In this document: positions 43,754 to 52,110 of the stretch, piece by piece
Layout: every line of letters starts with the position of its first letter
How positions within the stretch are numbered: position 1 is the stretch's first letter
Assembly (NCBI RefSeq): GCF_029625215.1
Contig: NZ_CP121197.1
Span: 3,906,001 to 3,970,000, forward strand
Length of the DNA stretch: 64,000 nt
Source: Aurantibacillus circumpalustris
Lineage (GTDB): Bacteria > Bacteroidota > Bacteroidia > B-17B0 > Aurantibacillaceae
Direction: 5' to 3'
The notes under the pieces: model-generated
Told to the model about the DNA's origin: nothing
Database searches by the model: none
The model's input: only the letters and a program-made list of their open reading frames with translations
Made by a program: the position numbers and the translations under genes

Positions 43754-43906
43754 ACTTATTATTTAAATCCTGTTTTGGTATTTTAAAGATAAGGGTAATC
43801 TATTAATAACGTATTAAACCAAAAAAATTAAATGAATGTTTCTGAAGAGTCGCTCTTAAAGTTCATGATTTTTTGTTTTTAATAAAAAACAGTTCATTTT
43901 TGTAAT

Positions 43907-44170
43907 ATGGGAAGTAGAATGAAACAACATTATGCTAAAGTTAAACGAGATATTTTAGAGTACTTTTTTGGTCGCTATAAATCGGATGGAGAAATAAAAA
44001 GATATAATTTATCTGAGATAATCTTCATGCATGGATTTTCACTTACTGAAGTAGGGAATTTTTTGATTCAAAACCACTTGGTTAAGGGTGAATTATTCAG
44101 GCCAAGAGAGTTTTCAGCTTGCATATCAGACAAAGGAATAAAAGAGATCGAAAGCACAACTAGAGTTTAA
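43907..44170 (+). CDS. Small winged-helix-like protein
   Basis: An 87-aa protein: MKQHYAKVKRDILEYFFGRY, then SEIIFMHGFSLTEVGNFLIQNHLVKGELFR and a basic ISDKGIKEIE end. The helix-helix-wing pattern suggests a winged-helix DNA-binding protein. It is upstream of, and in the same direction as, the TM/TIR pair, 130 bases away, and could regulate it. Family unknown. Confidence 0.5.
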   Translation: MGSRMKQHYAKVKRDILEYFFGRYKSDGEIKRYNLSEIIFMHGFSLTEVGNFLIQNHLVKGELFRPREFSACISDKGIKEIESTTRV

Positions 44171-44300
44171 AAATCAAAAAAAGTGTCGGCAAACCAGCTC
44201 TTTTTTCTTTACAAAAAAATCATACATTTGAATCGACTCCCATTTCTTTTGTTCTCAGCGTTTTATTTTTTTGAAAATTACTTACTAACCATTTAAGATT

Positions 44301-44975
44301 ATGTCTGAATCCGTAGAAGAAAAAAATCAACTTGTCATTAATTATATGACGTTAAGATGGCTGACAGGATTGCTAGGAATTATACAGCCAATCGGTCTGA
44401 TAATTTATTCCCTAGTAAAGCGTGAGGAATTGCAAATTTCCATAAGTCATTATTATCATACCGGAATGCGAGACTTTTTTGTCGGAACACTTTGTATGAC
44501 ATCCTTGTTTCTATTTTCTTATAACGGTTATAACAAAAAAGATAAAAGGGATTTTATAGCCAGTAAAATCGCTAGTATTTGCGGTTTAGGTGTTGCGTTT
44601 TTCCCAACAACATATAAAACACCAGGAATATGCTTGTCCAATACAGATACTATAGGCTACATACATCTGGCTTGCGCTTGCGGTTTCTTCCTGACACTCG
44701 CATTTTTTTCTTTATTTCTGTTTACAGAAAGTGACAAAAAAAAGGAAAATTGGACACTTGAAAAAAAAACAAGAAATAAAATCTATAAGTTTTGCGGAAT
44801 AGTTATGATAATGTGTGTTTTAATAATTATTGCTTATTTACTACCTCATCCAAAATGCGATCTTTACGATTTAAAACCTGTGTTTTGGTGCGAGGCAGTT
44901 GCCTTATGGTTTTTTGGGCTTTCTTGGTTTGTAAAGGGAGAAGCGATTTTAGGAGATAAGGCCAAACATTCTTAA
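44301..44975 (+). CDS. Six-or-so-TM membrane protein paired with a TIR protein
   Basis: A 224-aa protein with about six hydrophobic segments (first LRWLTGLLGIIQPIGLIIYSL). Conserved-looking polar motifs in it are ISHYYHTGMRDFFVGTL, FFPTTYKTP, and a C-terminal FWCEAVALWFFGLSWFVKGE. A membrane-protein family with the S-x-YY-x-T/G-M-R motif is common in bacteria but has no known function. The TIR-domain gene follows after 14 bases, so they form one unit. A membrane effector activated by the TIR product is one possibility (inference). Confidence 0.6.
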   Translation: MSESVEEKNQLVINYMTLRWLTGLLGIIQPIGLIIYSLVKREELQISISHYYHTGMRDFFVGTLCMTSLFLFSYNGYNKKDKRDFIASKIASICGLGVAFFPTTYKTPGICLSNTDTIGYIHLACACGFFLTLAFFSLFLFTESDKKKENWTLEKKTRNKIYKFCGIVMIMCVLIIIAYLLPHPKCDLYDLKPVFWCEAVALWFFGLSWFVKGEAILGDKAKHS

Positions 44976-44989
44976 TTTTTTATATAGCT

Positions 44990-45883
44990 ATGGCGAAATT
45001 AAAAGCTTTCATATCACACAGTAGTAAGGATAAAGCATTTGTTAGAAAACTGAAAGAAGATTTAGACCTTAATGAAATAGATACTTGGATTGATGAAGAC
45101 GAACTCAAAGTAGGAGACAAACTTTATGATTCCTTAATGTTGGGTTTAGGTTCGTCTTCCCATTTTTTAGTCATACTTTCCGATAATATTAAAGGCAGTG
45201 AGTGGGTAGAGGCTGAAATTAATGAGGCTATTAAAAATTTTGATAAAAAAACATTAAGAAAAATTATTCCAGTTCTATTAAGGAAAACGGATATTCCCAA
45301 AGGTCTCCAGGATTTATTTAGAGCAGATTTTTCTAAAATCACCTTTACTCTAAAAAATGATAAACTGAATTTTATCGGGGACAGTTATCATACAGAAGTT
45401 GAAAAGATAATTAAAGCTATTAAAAGCTCGACGGACTTTACTTTAAATTCAACGGAGAAAGATAAAATTTTTGAAAGAACTGAACAGCAAACGTCAAATG
45501 GTAGCGAATTAGGCAAGATTATAGGTCTATACAAAGTAATTGGATTTGCTAGTAAGGAAAGTCGCATAAATTTGATTAATCATCGTTTGAAAAAGTATCC
45601 TCAATCACTTTTAACAAAAGTGCCAAAGAATAAAATAATGCCAATTTGTCTGCCAAATTTAGTAAAACAGGTATTTGGTAAGAGGCTTATGGGAGAAGAA
45701 ATTTATGTAACAATTCAAGGTGGACAGAAAAAATTTATAGGGCATTTTTGTGGATACGTTTCCAATGGACAATTTATCGTTATACCAAAGGAGATCAGGA
45801 CACTATTAAATTTAAGGTCTCAGAGCGTATATACAGTTGAAATCAATGGAATAAATAAAACCATAACTTTTATTAAAAGATAA
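44990..45883 (+). CDS. TIR-domain protein with unrecognised C-terminal domain
   Basis: A 297-aa protein. Residues 1-135 form a TIR domain: KAFISHSSKDKAFVRKL (box 1), DTWIDEDELKVGD (box 2) and HFLVILSDNIKGSEWVEAEINEA, where Glu76 aligns with the NADase glutamate (W-x3-E pattern). Residues 150-297 contain no domain I recognise, and end in a beta-rich part (EEIYVTIQGGQKKFIGHFCGYVSNGQFIVIPKEI). In known defence systems TIR domains hydrolyse NAD+ or make cyclic-ADP-ribose-type signals. Pairing with the upstream membrane protein suggests a small immune or signalling system. Confidence 0.85.
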   Translation: MAKLKAFISHSSKDKAFVRKLKEDLDLNEIDTWIDEDELKVGDKLYDSLMLGLGSSSHFLVILSDNIKGSEWVEAEINEAIKNFDKKTLRKIIPVLLRKTDIPKGLQDLFRADFSKITFTLKNDKLNFIGDSYHTEVEKIIKAIKSSTDFTLNSTEKDKIFERTEQQTSNGSELGKIIGLYKVIGFASKESRINLINHRLKKYPQSLLTKVPKNKIMPICLPNLVKQVFGKRLMGEEIYVTIQGGQKKFIGHFCGYVSNGQFIVIPKEIRTLLNLRSQSVYTVEINGINKTITFIKR

Positions 45884-46268
45884 ACTCACAAAAAACGGAA
45901 ATCACAACCAGAAAGGAAGAAAAAGCCGTGTTAATGAAAAAAATTTTATGTGATTTAACGGTTAAGAAATAGCCGATATGCTGCTATGAAACGTAGCGGC
46001 AAAACTCCAAAATCTTGTTTATATTTAAACCAATGCTTTGGCCAATACACAAGCCTTAACCTCCCGCGCTCCGAAGGATTTGCAATCCTGCGGTAAAAGG
46101 CATCTCAAGGAATTTGTAATTCCTACCAATAATTTGAATTTGATCTATAAGTTCCTGAATTAATAAAATCATGTTTATAACATAATTTTATTTACCATCG
46201 CTATCAGCAAAAAAAACAGACAGTTAAAAAACTGCCTGTCAAATATTACTCAATAAGAATTGTAAGTA
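45884..46268. other. Intergenic region with repeat fragment and terminator
   Basis: About 385 bases. A fragment of the dispersed repeat (GCGCTCCGAAGGATTTGCAATCCTGCGG) lies at about 46058-46094. At 46216-46239 ACAGACAGTT and AACTGCCTGT form a hairpin with one mismatch, placed to terminate the minus-strand operon ending at 46269. No gene-like frame. Confidence 0.55.
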
Positions 46269-47054
46269 CTAAGGTCTCGGGAACATTCCGTCTAATAAAG
46301 AATCTCTGAATTTTCGTGGAAGAATTTTACTCAACACAACTAAAAGATTTACATCGCCCGAAGGAACGATTAAATATTTTTTAGAGCCTTTTGCTTGTTT
46401 TAATATTTTAACGGCAACCTCTTCTGTTTTCATCAATTTACGCGGTGTTTCTTTTTTCATCCACTCCGGTGCATTTTTTACCTCATTGTGAAACTGAGGT
46501 GTATCCATGTCACCAGGACAAGCTACGTAAACATTTATTTTTTTGCTTAGTAATTCGCGACGTAAACATTCGCCAAAATTAATTACACCGGCCTTCGCAG
46601 CGCAATACATAGAGTAACCCGCAGCACCCATTAAACCAAAGCCTGAAGAAATCATCAGCACTTTAGTACCGCTTACCAATAAAGGTAAAAAGGTATGCGC
46701 AGAAAGAATCGTTCCCCATAAATCAATTTCAAGATCTTGTTTCATTTCTGAAGCACTTGTATAATCAGAAACCAATTTAGTAGTCACAACACCCGCGTTT
46801 AAAACCAGGTAGTCAATTTTTCCGTACTCCGACTTAACTTGTTCAGCTACCTTTTTCAAGCCTGCTTCATCTGTGATGTCACAAGAAATTCCTTTTGCTT
46901 TTATATTTTGCGCTGCTAATTTTGCAACCGAAGCCGTAATTTTTTCCTGATTTCTGGCTACAATTACAACAGAGTAACCGTCTTTACCAAGTAATTCTGC
47001 TAGTGCGTATCCTAGTCCGGATGAGCCTCCGGTAACTAATGCAACTTTTTCCAT
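46269..47054 (-). CDS. SDR resembling 3-ketodihydrosphingosine reductase
   Basis: A 261-aa short-chain dehydrogenase. Nucleotide-binding motif TGGSSGLG (8-15), NAG motif (86-88), catalytic Ser136/137, Tyr150 and Lys154 (Y-C-A-A-K). The C-terminal tail (KILPRKFRDSLLDGMFPRP) has a hydrophobic-basic ending like KDSR/Tsc10-type enzymes that reduce the 3-keto group of the sphingoid product. It is 3 bases after the oxoamine synthase gene in the same operon, the expected partner for such an enzyme. Substrate could equally be a ketone of another amine product; the specificity is inferred from context. Confidence 0.7.
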   Translation of the reverse strand: MEKVALVTGGSSGLGYALAELLGKDGYSVVIVARNQEKITASVAKLAAQNIKAKGISCDITDEAGLKKVAEQVKSEYGKIDYLVLNAGVVTTKLVSDYTSASEMKQDLEIDLWGTILSAHTFLPLLVSGTKVLMISSGFGLMGAAGYSMYCAAKAGVINFGECLRRELLSKKINVYVACPGDMDTPQFHNEVKNAPEWMKKETPRKLMKTEEVAVKILKQAKGSKKYLIVPSGDVNLLVVLSKILPRKFRDSLLDGMFPRP

Positions 47055-47057
47055 AAA

Positions 47058-48359
47058 TTATTTTTTTAAGAAATCAAATTTTTCAGCGGCACGTAAAATA
47101 ATATCTGCTGCTTTATCCAATTGTGCGTGTGTATGCTCTGAAGTAACAAACATGCGGATTCTAGCTCCACCTTTAGGTACCGCAGGAAACTGAATGATAC
47201 TTGTATCTAATCCTTCACGTTGTAAAAAATCGTTTAGATTTAATGTCTTCGCCTCGTTACCAAAGTTTACAATTACTACCCACGAATCATTTCCCCCCAC
47301 ATGCACTTTGTCTTGAAGTAAACTTCTAAAATAATTTGCATTATCCTTAATTCTTAATCTTCTTTCTTTTCCAAGTTCAGTACCAGCTAATTCGACCACT
47401 TTCGCCATTCCACCTGTAACAGCAGGATCTAAAGCACAAGAGAACATTCTGCATTTTGCATACCAGTTCATGTATTGGATAATTTCTTTTTTTCCATACA
47501 CGCCTCCTCCAACTCCACCAAACGCTTTGCTAAATGTCATCACATAAAGATCTACATCGGCTAAAACACCTTGCATTTCGCAAACGCCTCTGCCATGTTC
47601 TCCAGCAACTAAAGCTGAATGTGCTTCATCCACCAAAGTATACGCTCCGTATTTTTTTGCGAGTTCAACAACTCCTTTTACATTTCCATAATCTCCATCT
47701 CCACTATACAATCCTTCAATACAAATTAATACACGTGTAAATCCATCACACACTTTTTTAAGAATTTCTTCTAAGTGCGCCATGTCGTTGTGCTTAAAAT
47801 ACGTCATTTCACCACCTGAAAGTTTTGCACCTTCGATGATTGACATATGTGAAGCTTCATCCATTACCACATGATTACCCGGCTTAATAAAAGCAGAAAT
47901 TGCTCCTAAGTTTACGCTGTATCCAGCTGTAAACAAAGAAACCCCGCGATCAGGCAAACCAAAGAAATTCACAAGTGCTTCTTCCAATTGTTTGTGCACT
48001 AAATACGTTCCACTAATAACAGGAGAACTAGAAGCACCAAGACCGTATCTTCCCACCGCATCCTGTGCTGCTTTGATAACATCTGGATGGTAACTGAAAC
48101 CAAGATAATTGTAGCTCGATAAATTTATAATGTGAACATTCTCACCATTTTGTCTCGCTAAATCTATTTCTGTTTTTTGTGCCGCAGAGCGCACAGCTTC
48201 AAAGGTGTAAAGATCTTTCTTATTAAGAATATCTACCCACTCTGAAAATAAATCCATTTCTTCTAATTCAGAAGACATATTCATCATAAACATGTCGTAG
48301 GTATAATTCGAAAAATTATCCTGAAGGTGCTTCGACATTGTTTCATCAATTGTTGACAT
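47058..48359 (-). CDS. Alpha-oxoamine synthase (serine palmitoyltransferase family)
   Basis: A 433-aa PLP enzyme: SYNYLGFSYHPDVI (82-95), GLGASSSPVISGTYLVH (106-122), Asp244 and His247 (VDEAHS), PLP Lys278 (TFSKAFGG). It joins an acyl thioester to an amino acid with loss of CO2. Compared with usual bacterial serine palmitoyltransferases (about 395-400 aa) it has a 40-60-residue N-terminal extension (MFMMNMSSELEEMDLF). It lies 2 bases after an enoyl reductase gene and two genes after an ACP, so an ACP-bound chain is the likely acyl donor. Serine, cysteate or another amino acid is possible as co-substrate; the sequence does not decide it. Confidence 0.88.
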   Translation of the reverse strand: MSTIDETMSKHLQDNFSNYTYDMFMMNMSSELEEMDLFSEWVDILNKKDLYTFEAVRSAAQKTEIDLARQNGENVHIINLSSYNYLGFSYHPDVIKAAQDAVGRYGLGASSSPVISGTYLVHKQLEEALVNFFGLPDRGVSLFTAGYSVNLGAISAFIKPGNHVVMDEASHMSIIEGAKLSGGEMTYFKHNDMAHLEEILKKVCDGFTRVLICIEGLYSGDGDYGNVKGVVELAKKYGAYTLVDEAHSALVAGEHGRGVCEMQGVLADVDLYVMTFSKAFGGVGGGVYGKKEIIQYMNWYAKCRMFSCALDPAVTGGMAKVVELAGTELGKERRLRIKDNANYFRSLLQDKVHVGGNDSWVVIVNFGNEAKTLNLNDFLQREGLDTSIIQFPAVPKGGARIRMFVTSEHTHAQLDKAADIILRAAEKFDFLKK

Positions 48360-48361
48360 AA

Positions 48362-49177
48362 CTAAGCTGATTTAAGTTTGTTTTTTTGAGATCGGTTATA
48401 AATTTCCATCAAATTATCGAAGAAGGTCGTGCCTTTATCAACGGTAACTGTTTCGCCACTAATGGCATCACAATAACCAGAACAAAGACCAACAATGGCT
48501 TCCGACAATTCTTCTGGTAAAATCCAGAAATTATCTGGCATAAATTTTTCTACAAATTCTGCTAAATCTTTACCAAATGTATCTTCTAAAGATTTTGTTT
48601 TTATTGCACGAGAACGCACAACATTTACACAAACATCGTGTCCACGAAGATGGTAATTAAGATATTTAGCAAATAATTCGATCAAAGATTTAGAAGCTGC
48701 AACGTAATCGTAACCCATGGAATAATTATCAGGGCCTGTTGATGACATTCCTAAAATATACTTGGGATATACACCAAAAACTTTATAAATTTCTTTTGTA
48801 TAGCCAACCATTGGCCATGTTGAATACGAAATACTTTGTTTTAATCCTTTTAAAGAAAGATCATCAAAACTCCTAACAGAAGCAGCAACGGCTACGTTAC
48901 TAATAAATATATCAACCTTTGACGCGCGTTCTTTTATTTTATTTAATAATGCCGTTGTGTCGTCATTATTCACTACATCCGCCTGAATTAACATCGGTGT
49001 AGGAGCTCCTACTTCCTTGAAGCGGTTAAGTATAGCTTGCTCATCATGGTCTCCCCAGCTGTATGTAAGTACGCACAAGGCTCCCCTTTTTCCAAAGGAG
49101 AGCCCTGTTTCTAAACCTATACCCCTGGTTCCACCGGTAATAAGTACAACCTTACCTGAGAAATCCGGGAAACTCAT
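48362..49177 (-). CDS. FabL-like enoyl-ACP reductase (SDR)
   Basis: A 271-aa SDR with TGGTRGIG (14-21). The catalytic pair is Tyr156-x6-Lys163 (GYDYVAASK), the Y-x6-K spacing of enoyl-ACP reductases such as FabI/FabL, rather than Y-x3-K. The stretch SYSTWPMVGYTKEI is also reductase-like. It is a paralogue of the product of 50400-51203. It lies between the ACP and the oxoamine synthase genes with 2-base gaps on both sides, so it should reduce an ACP-bound enoyl chain before release. Which position is reduced is unknown. Confidence 0.72.
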   Translation of the reverse strand: MSFPDFSGKVVLITGGTRGIGLETGLSFGKRGALCVLTYSWGDHDEQAILNRFKEVGAPTPMLIQADVVNNDDTTALLNKIKERASKVDIFISNVAVAASVRSFDDLSLKGLKQSISYSTWPMVGYTKEIYKVFGVYPKYILGMSSTGPDNYSMGYDYVAASKSLIELFAKYLNYHLRGHDVCVNVVRSRAIKTKSLEDTFGKDLAEFVEKFMPDNFWILPEELSEAIVGLCSGYCDAISGETVTVDKGTTFFDNLMEIYNRSQKNKLKSA

Positions 49178-49179
49178 AA

Positions 49180-49428
49180 TTATGCAGTTTTAGGTGCAAA
49201 TGCTTCGAATTTGTCAATTAATCCAGAAATGTTCTGAATGTCTGATAATTCGGTACGTGGTATTTTTACTTTCAGCTCACGCATAGATCCTGAAACAATT
49301 TCTACGATATCTAAACTGTTAGCACCGTAATCTGTGAATTTTTTTTCAGGGTCAATTCCTGCGGCAATACCCGGTACGGACTTAGCCAAATGCTTTTCAA
49401 TAACTTTTAAGATTTCTCCTCTTTCCAT
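49180..49428 (-). CDS. Acyl carrier protein
   Basis: An 82-aa ACP with the phosphopantetheine attachment site Ser38 (DYGANSLDIVEIV). The acidic helix II and length are typical. It heads the operon ACP, enoyl reductase, oxoamine synthase, ketoreductase, with gaps of 2-3 bases. The only ACP in the window, so it likely carries the chain for the whole cluster; no second donor ACP is seen. Confidence 0.93.
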   Translation of the reverse strand: MERGEILKVIEKHLAKSVPGIAAGIDPEKKFTDYGANSLDIVEIVSGSMRELKVKIPRTELSDIQNISGLIDKFEAFAPKTA

Positions 49429-49471
49429 GTAAACTAAATATTATATTTTTTATAACTAATTGAGTAAAGGC

Positions 49472-49479
49472 CAAAATTA
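49472..49479 (-). promoter_or_regulatory. TAnnTTTG promoter element of the ACP operon
   Basis: TAATTTTG on the minus strand, 43 bases upstream of the ACP start codon, matches the phylum's -7 box exactly. I see no clear -33 TTTG at the usual spacing. Confidence 0.45.
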
Positions 49480-49583
49480 ATAAAATTCACTTGTTATTCA
49501 TATTTTTAATAAACAAAATATATATTTTTATTCACGTTTACGCGAAAATTGATAAACAAGGCCTTTAGAGCCCAATTATTTGT

Positions 49584-49591
49584 TATTTTTG
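49584..49591 (+). promoter_or_regulatory. TAnnTTTG promoter element of the divergent hydratase/reductase pair
   Basis: TATTTTTG followed by C at 49584-49592 is an exact -7 box. It lies 21 bases before the TTG at 49613 and 57 bases before the in-frame ATG at 49649. It faces the ACP promoter across about 100 bases. Confidence 0.45.
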
Positions 49592-49612
49592 CCCGCTAAT
49601 GTTAAATATTAG

Positions 49613-50410
49613 TTGAATAAGCAACTAGTACGAGAAGCTTTTATACGAATGGGATCGACTTCAAAGAATAGTTCAATAAACCTAACGTCTGAGTCAAATG
49701 GCGTTTTCACTCTTTTTATGGCGGATGCGGGAAGCAAAAATGCCTTAACGCCTGAATTTGTTGAATCTTTGGTGGAATGCTTACACTCCATAAAATTAAA
49801 CGATGCCATAAAAGTGCTGGTTTTAAAAGGCCTTCCTGAAGTATTTTGCTCTGGGGCAGATATGGATACGCTTGTGAAACTCTGCAAACGCCAACTTAAA
49901 CCGGTGGATATCATTCTTTCGAAAATGATGTTGGATATTCCCATTCCTGTGATTTCTGCGATGGAAGGCCACGCAATAGGAGGCGGATTGGCTTTGGGTC
50001 TATGTGCCGATGTTGCTGTGCTTGCAGAAGAAAGTCGCTACGGCTGTTCTTTTATGAATATGGGTTTTACACCAGGTATGGGAATTACCAAATTAATGGA
50101 ACATTATATGTCTCCTGCTATCGCCCAAGAGATGCAGTATACTGGTAAGTTTTATCAGGGCAGGGACTTAATTGGAAAAACAAATTTTAATTATATTCTT
50201 CCAAAAGAAGATGTTCTTGAAAAAGCAAATGCTTTAGCGGAATCAATGGCTGAAAAGCCTAGAAAAGCTTTAGCCGTTTTAAAACGTTATCAAAGTATGC
50301 AACGCCGTAAATTGTTTGAAGAAACATATAGCATTGAAACCATGATGCATGAATTAACTTTTAACGAAGACGAAATTTTAAAAATTATAAAAGAAAACTA
50401 TGTCAGATAA
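49613..50410 (+). CDS. PksI-like enoyl-CoA hydratase/decarboxylase (ECH2 of a beta-branching cassette)
   Basis: A crotonase-family protein of up to 265 aa. The oxyanion-hole loops are FCSGADMDTL and MEGHAIGGGLALGLCADVAVL, and the later GFTPGMGITKLM is the signature of PksI-type decarboxylating hydratases in beta-branching cassettes. It starts with TTG at 49613 or with ATG at 49649; the first gives a short leader, the second a more usual N-terminus. In known cassettes it decarboxylates the glutaconyl-ACP intermediate to leave a beta-methyl branch. It overlaps the next gene by 11 bases, so the two are coupled. Confidence 0.8.
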   Translation: MNKQLVREAFIRMGSTSKNSSINLTSESNGVFTLFMADAGSKNALTPEFVESLVECLHSIKLNDAIKVLVLKGLPEVFCSGADMDTLVKLCKRQLKPVDIILSKMMLDIPIPVISAMEGHAIGGGLALGLCADVAVLAEESRYGCSFMNMGFTPGMGITKLMEHYMSPAIAQEMQYTGKFYQGRDLIGKTNFNYILPKEDVLEKANALAESMAEKPRKALAVLKRYQSMQRRKLFEETYSIETMMHELTFNEDEILKIIKENYVR

Positions 50411-51203
50411 GAAAACAAAACGTGTAGTTCTCATAACAGGAGGAACTAAAGGAATTGGAAAAGAAATTGCATTTAAATTTGCCGAACATGGCGATCAGTG
50501 CATTATCACGTATGGTTGGGGAAGTATCGAAGATTCTGATTTTTTAAATGAGTTTAAAGCAAAAAATCTTCCTGAGCCTTTTTTAATTCAGTCGGATGTT
50601 ATCAATAACGAAGACACTGCCAATTTAATGAACGAAATTAAAACGCGTTTTGGCACAGTAGATATTTTTATTTCAAACGTTTCTTTTGCAAATCTTGTAA
50701 AAGGCATCGACGATTATAGTGAAGCCGCTCTTCTTAAAAGTATTGAATACAGCTGTTGGCCAATGATTGAATACACACGCCAAATGAAAACCATTTTAGG
50801 AAAATATCCTAAATACGTGATGGGTCTTTCATCTCATGGTCCTGATAGGTTTTATGTGAACTACGATTTTGCTGCTGCGACAAAAACTTTAAACGAAGTT
50901 TTGGTAAAATATTTGAATTACCATTTTTACGATGAAGCTGTGATCTTCAACATTCTTCGTACACGTCCTGTTATTACAGATTCTTTATTAATGACTGTAG
51001 GAAAAGAGTGGAAAGAATTTATTGAAAAATATGATATTCCAGGCACACACGTCGATCTTGAAGAAGTGGCGAATGTGGCTTACATCATGTGCAGCGGTTT
51101 AATGGACGGTATTAGAGGTCAAACCATTAATGCAGATAAAGGATATAACTTTATTGAGGGATATTCTTACATGTATAAAAATCGTGAAGAGTTTGGGATT
51201 TAA
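50400..51203 (+). CDS. Second FabL-like enoyl-ACP reductase
   Basis: A 267-aa SDR with TGGTKGIG (13-20) and Tyr155-x6-Lys162 (NYDFAAATK), so also of enoyl-reductase type. It shares long stretches with the reductase at 48362-49177 (LIQSDVINNEDT against LIQADVVNNDDT; YPKYVMGLSS against YPKYILGMSS). It is coupled to the PksI-like gene by an 11-base overlap. Since beta-branching leaves a double bond, this enzyme may saturate the branched product while the other acts elsewhere; that assignment is speculative. Confidence 0.72.
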   Translation: MSDKKTKRVVLITGGTKGIGKEIAFKFAEHGDQCIITYGWGSIEDSDFLNEFKAKNLPEPFLIQSDVINNEDTANLMNEIKTRFGTVDIFISNVSFANLVKGIDDYSEAALLKSIEYSCWPMIEYTRQMKTILGKYPKYVMGLSSHGPDRFYVNYDFAAATKTLNEVLVKYLNYHFYDEAVIFNILRTRPVITDSLLMTVGKEWKEFIEKYDIPGTHVDLEEVANVAYIMCSGLMDGIRGQTINADKGYNFIEGYSYMYKNREEFGI

Positions 51204-51217
51204 TCTGCGGGGAAAAT

Positions 51218-51404
51218 AACCACTAAGACACTGAGAAGCACTAAGAAATTGGTTGGCAGTTGGCGCTCGACTGTTTTAACCACGGAGGCACTAAGAGCAC
51301 TGAGAATCACTAAGAAATCAATTGGCAGTCAGCAGTTGGCAGTAAGTGATACAAACTATCAAAAACTCCGTGCAACTCTGTGATCTCCGTTACTCTGTGG
51401 TAAA
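51218..51404. repeat. GTGG-type short repeats in tandem and inverted orientation
   Basis: Two direct units start with AACCAC(T/G)...CTAAGA and end in TTGGCAGT (51218-51266 and 51279-51341). An inverted unit (CTCCGTGCAACTCTGTG, ending TCTGTGGTAA) lies at 51366-51404. They belong to the same family as the sequences flanking the GxxExxY gene. The stretch lies between the convergent ends of the reductase and PksH-like genes. Confidence 0.6.
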
Positions 51405-51415
51405 GAGATGCCGGA

Positions 51416-52108
51416 CTACATAAAATCAGAAATATCTTTTAATCTCTGTTTTATATCGGGTTCTTGTAAGCGTTTATTCAGAATATTCATGCCTCTTACA
51501 GCAAGCTCATCTTTATTAGCATTCGAAGTATAAACGATTTCTTTTATATCATTCACTGCATCGGGCTTACACGATCGCATTGAATTAATTGCATCTGTCA
51601 GTGCTTTTTCTTGGTCGTTTGTAATTTCGTCAACAACGCCAAATTCTTTTGCAATAGAAACAGAATATTTTTTTCCGGTAAATACCATTTTTTTAACCAG
51701 CTGCGGACTCAAGCGGTTTAACAAAGAAGGTAAAATCATTCCTGGTATTAATCCTAATAAACCTTCGGGTAAAGAAAATGTACTCGATTCATCAGCCACC
51801 ACGTGGTCACAAGCACACACTACCCCCATTCCCCCACCAGATACAACGCCTTTTACCAAAGCAATAGAAATAAATTTACCGCATTGCAACTTTTTTAAAA
51901 AGTCTGCATAGTGTTTCATGTCATGATGATGATCAGCCTCTTCGCTGTTGGCAACCCAAGATAAATCGAGTCCGTTACAGAAAATAGAACTACTCCCTTT
52001 TAATACAACAAAGCGCACATTTTGATTTTCGCATTCGAGTAACTGCGCATTTAAACTGCTAATAGATGCGGGATTTAGAACTTCCGGAATATTTATTTCT
52101 TTATACAT
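51416..52108 (-). CDS. PksH-like enoyl-CoA hydratase (ECH1 of a beta-branching cassette)
   Basis: A 230-aa crotonase-family protein. Oxyanion-hole stretches are IFCNGLDLSW and VKGVVSGGGMGVVCACDHVVADE; the motif FSLPEGLLGLIPGMILPSLL matches PksH-type dehydrating hydratases. In known cassettes it removes water from the HMG-ACP intermediate. It begins 2 bases after the HMGS gene, so the two are one operon. Length is normal for PksH. Confidence 0.8.
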   Translation of the reverse strand: MYKEINIPEVLNPASISSLNAQLLECENQNVRFVVLKGSSSIFCNGLDLSWVANSEEADHHHDMKHYADFLKKLQCGKFISIALVKGVVSGGGMGVVCACDHVVADESSTFSLPEGLLGLIPGMILPSLLNRLSPQLVKKMVFTGKKYSVSIAKEFGVVDEITNDQEKALTDAINSMRSCKPDAVNDIKEIVYTSNANKDELAVRGMNILNKRLQEPDIKQRLKDISDFM

Positions 52109-52110
52109 GA

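Noticed and set aside
46269-48359. Sulfonolipid (capnine) synthesis as the only reading
   Set aside because: The oxoamine synthase could use cysteate, but no cysteate synthase is present and inositol-3-phosphate synthase and an Aur1-like enzyme are; kept as an alternative, not the main call.
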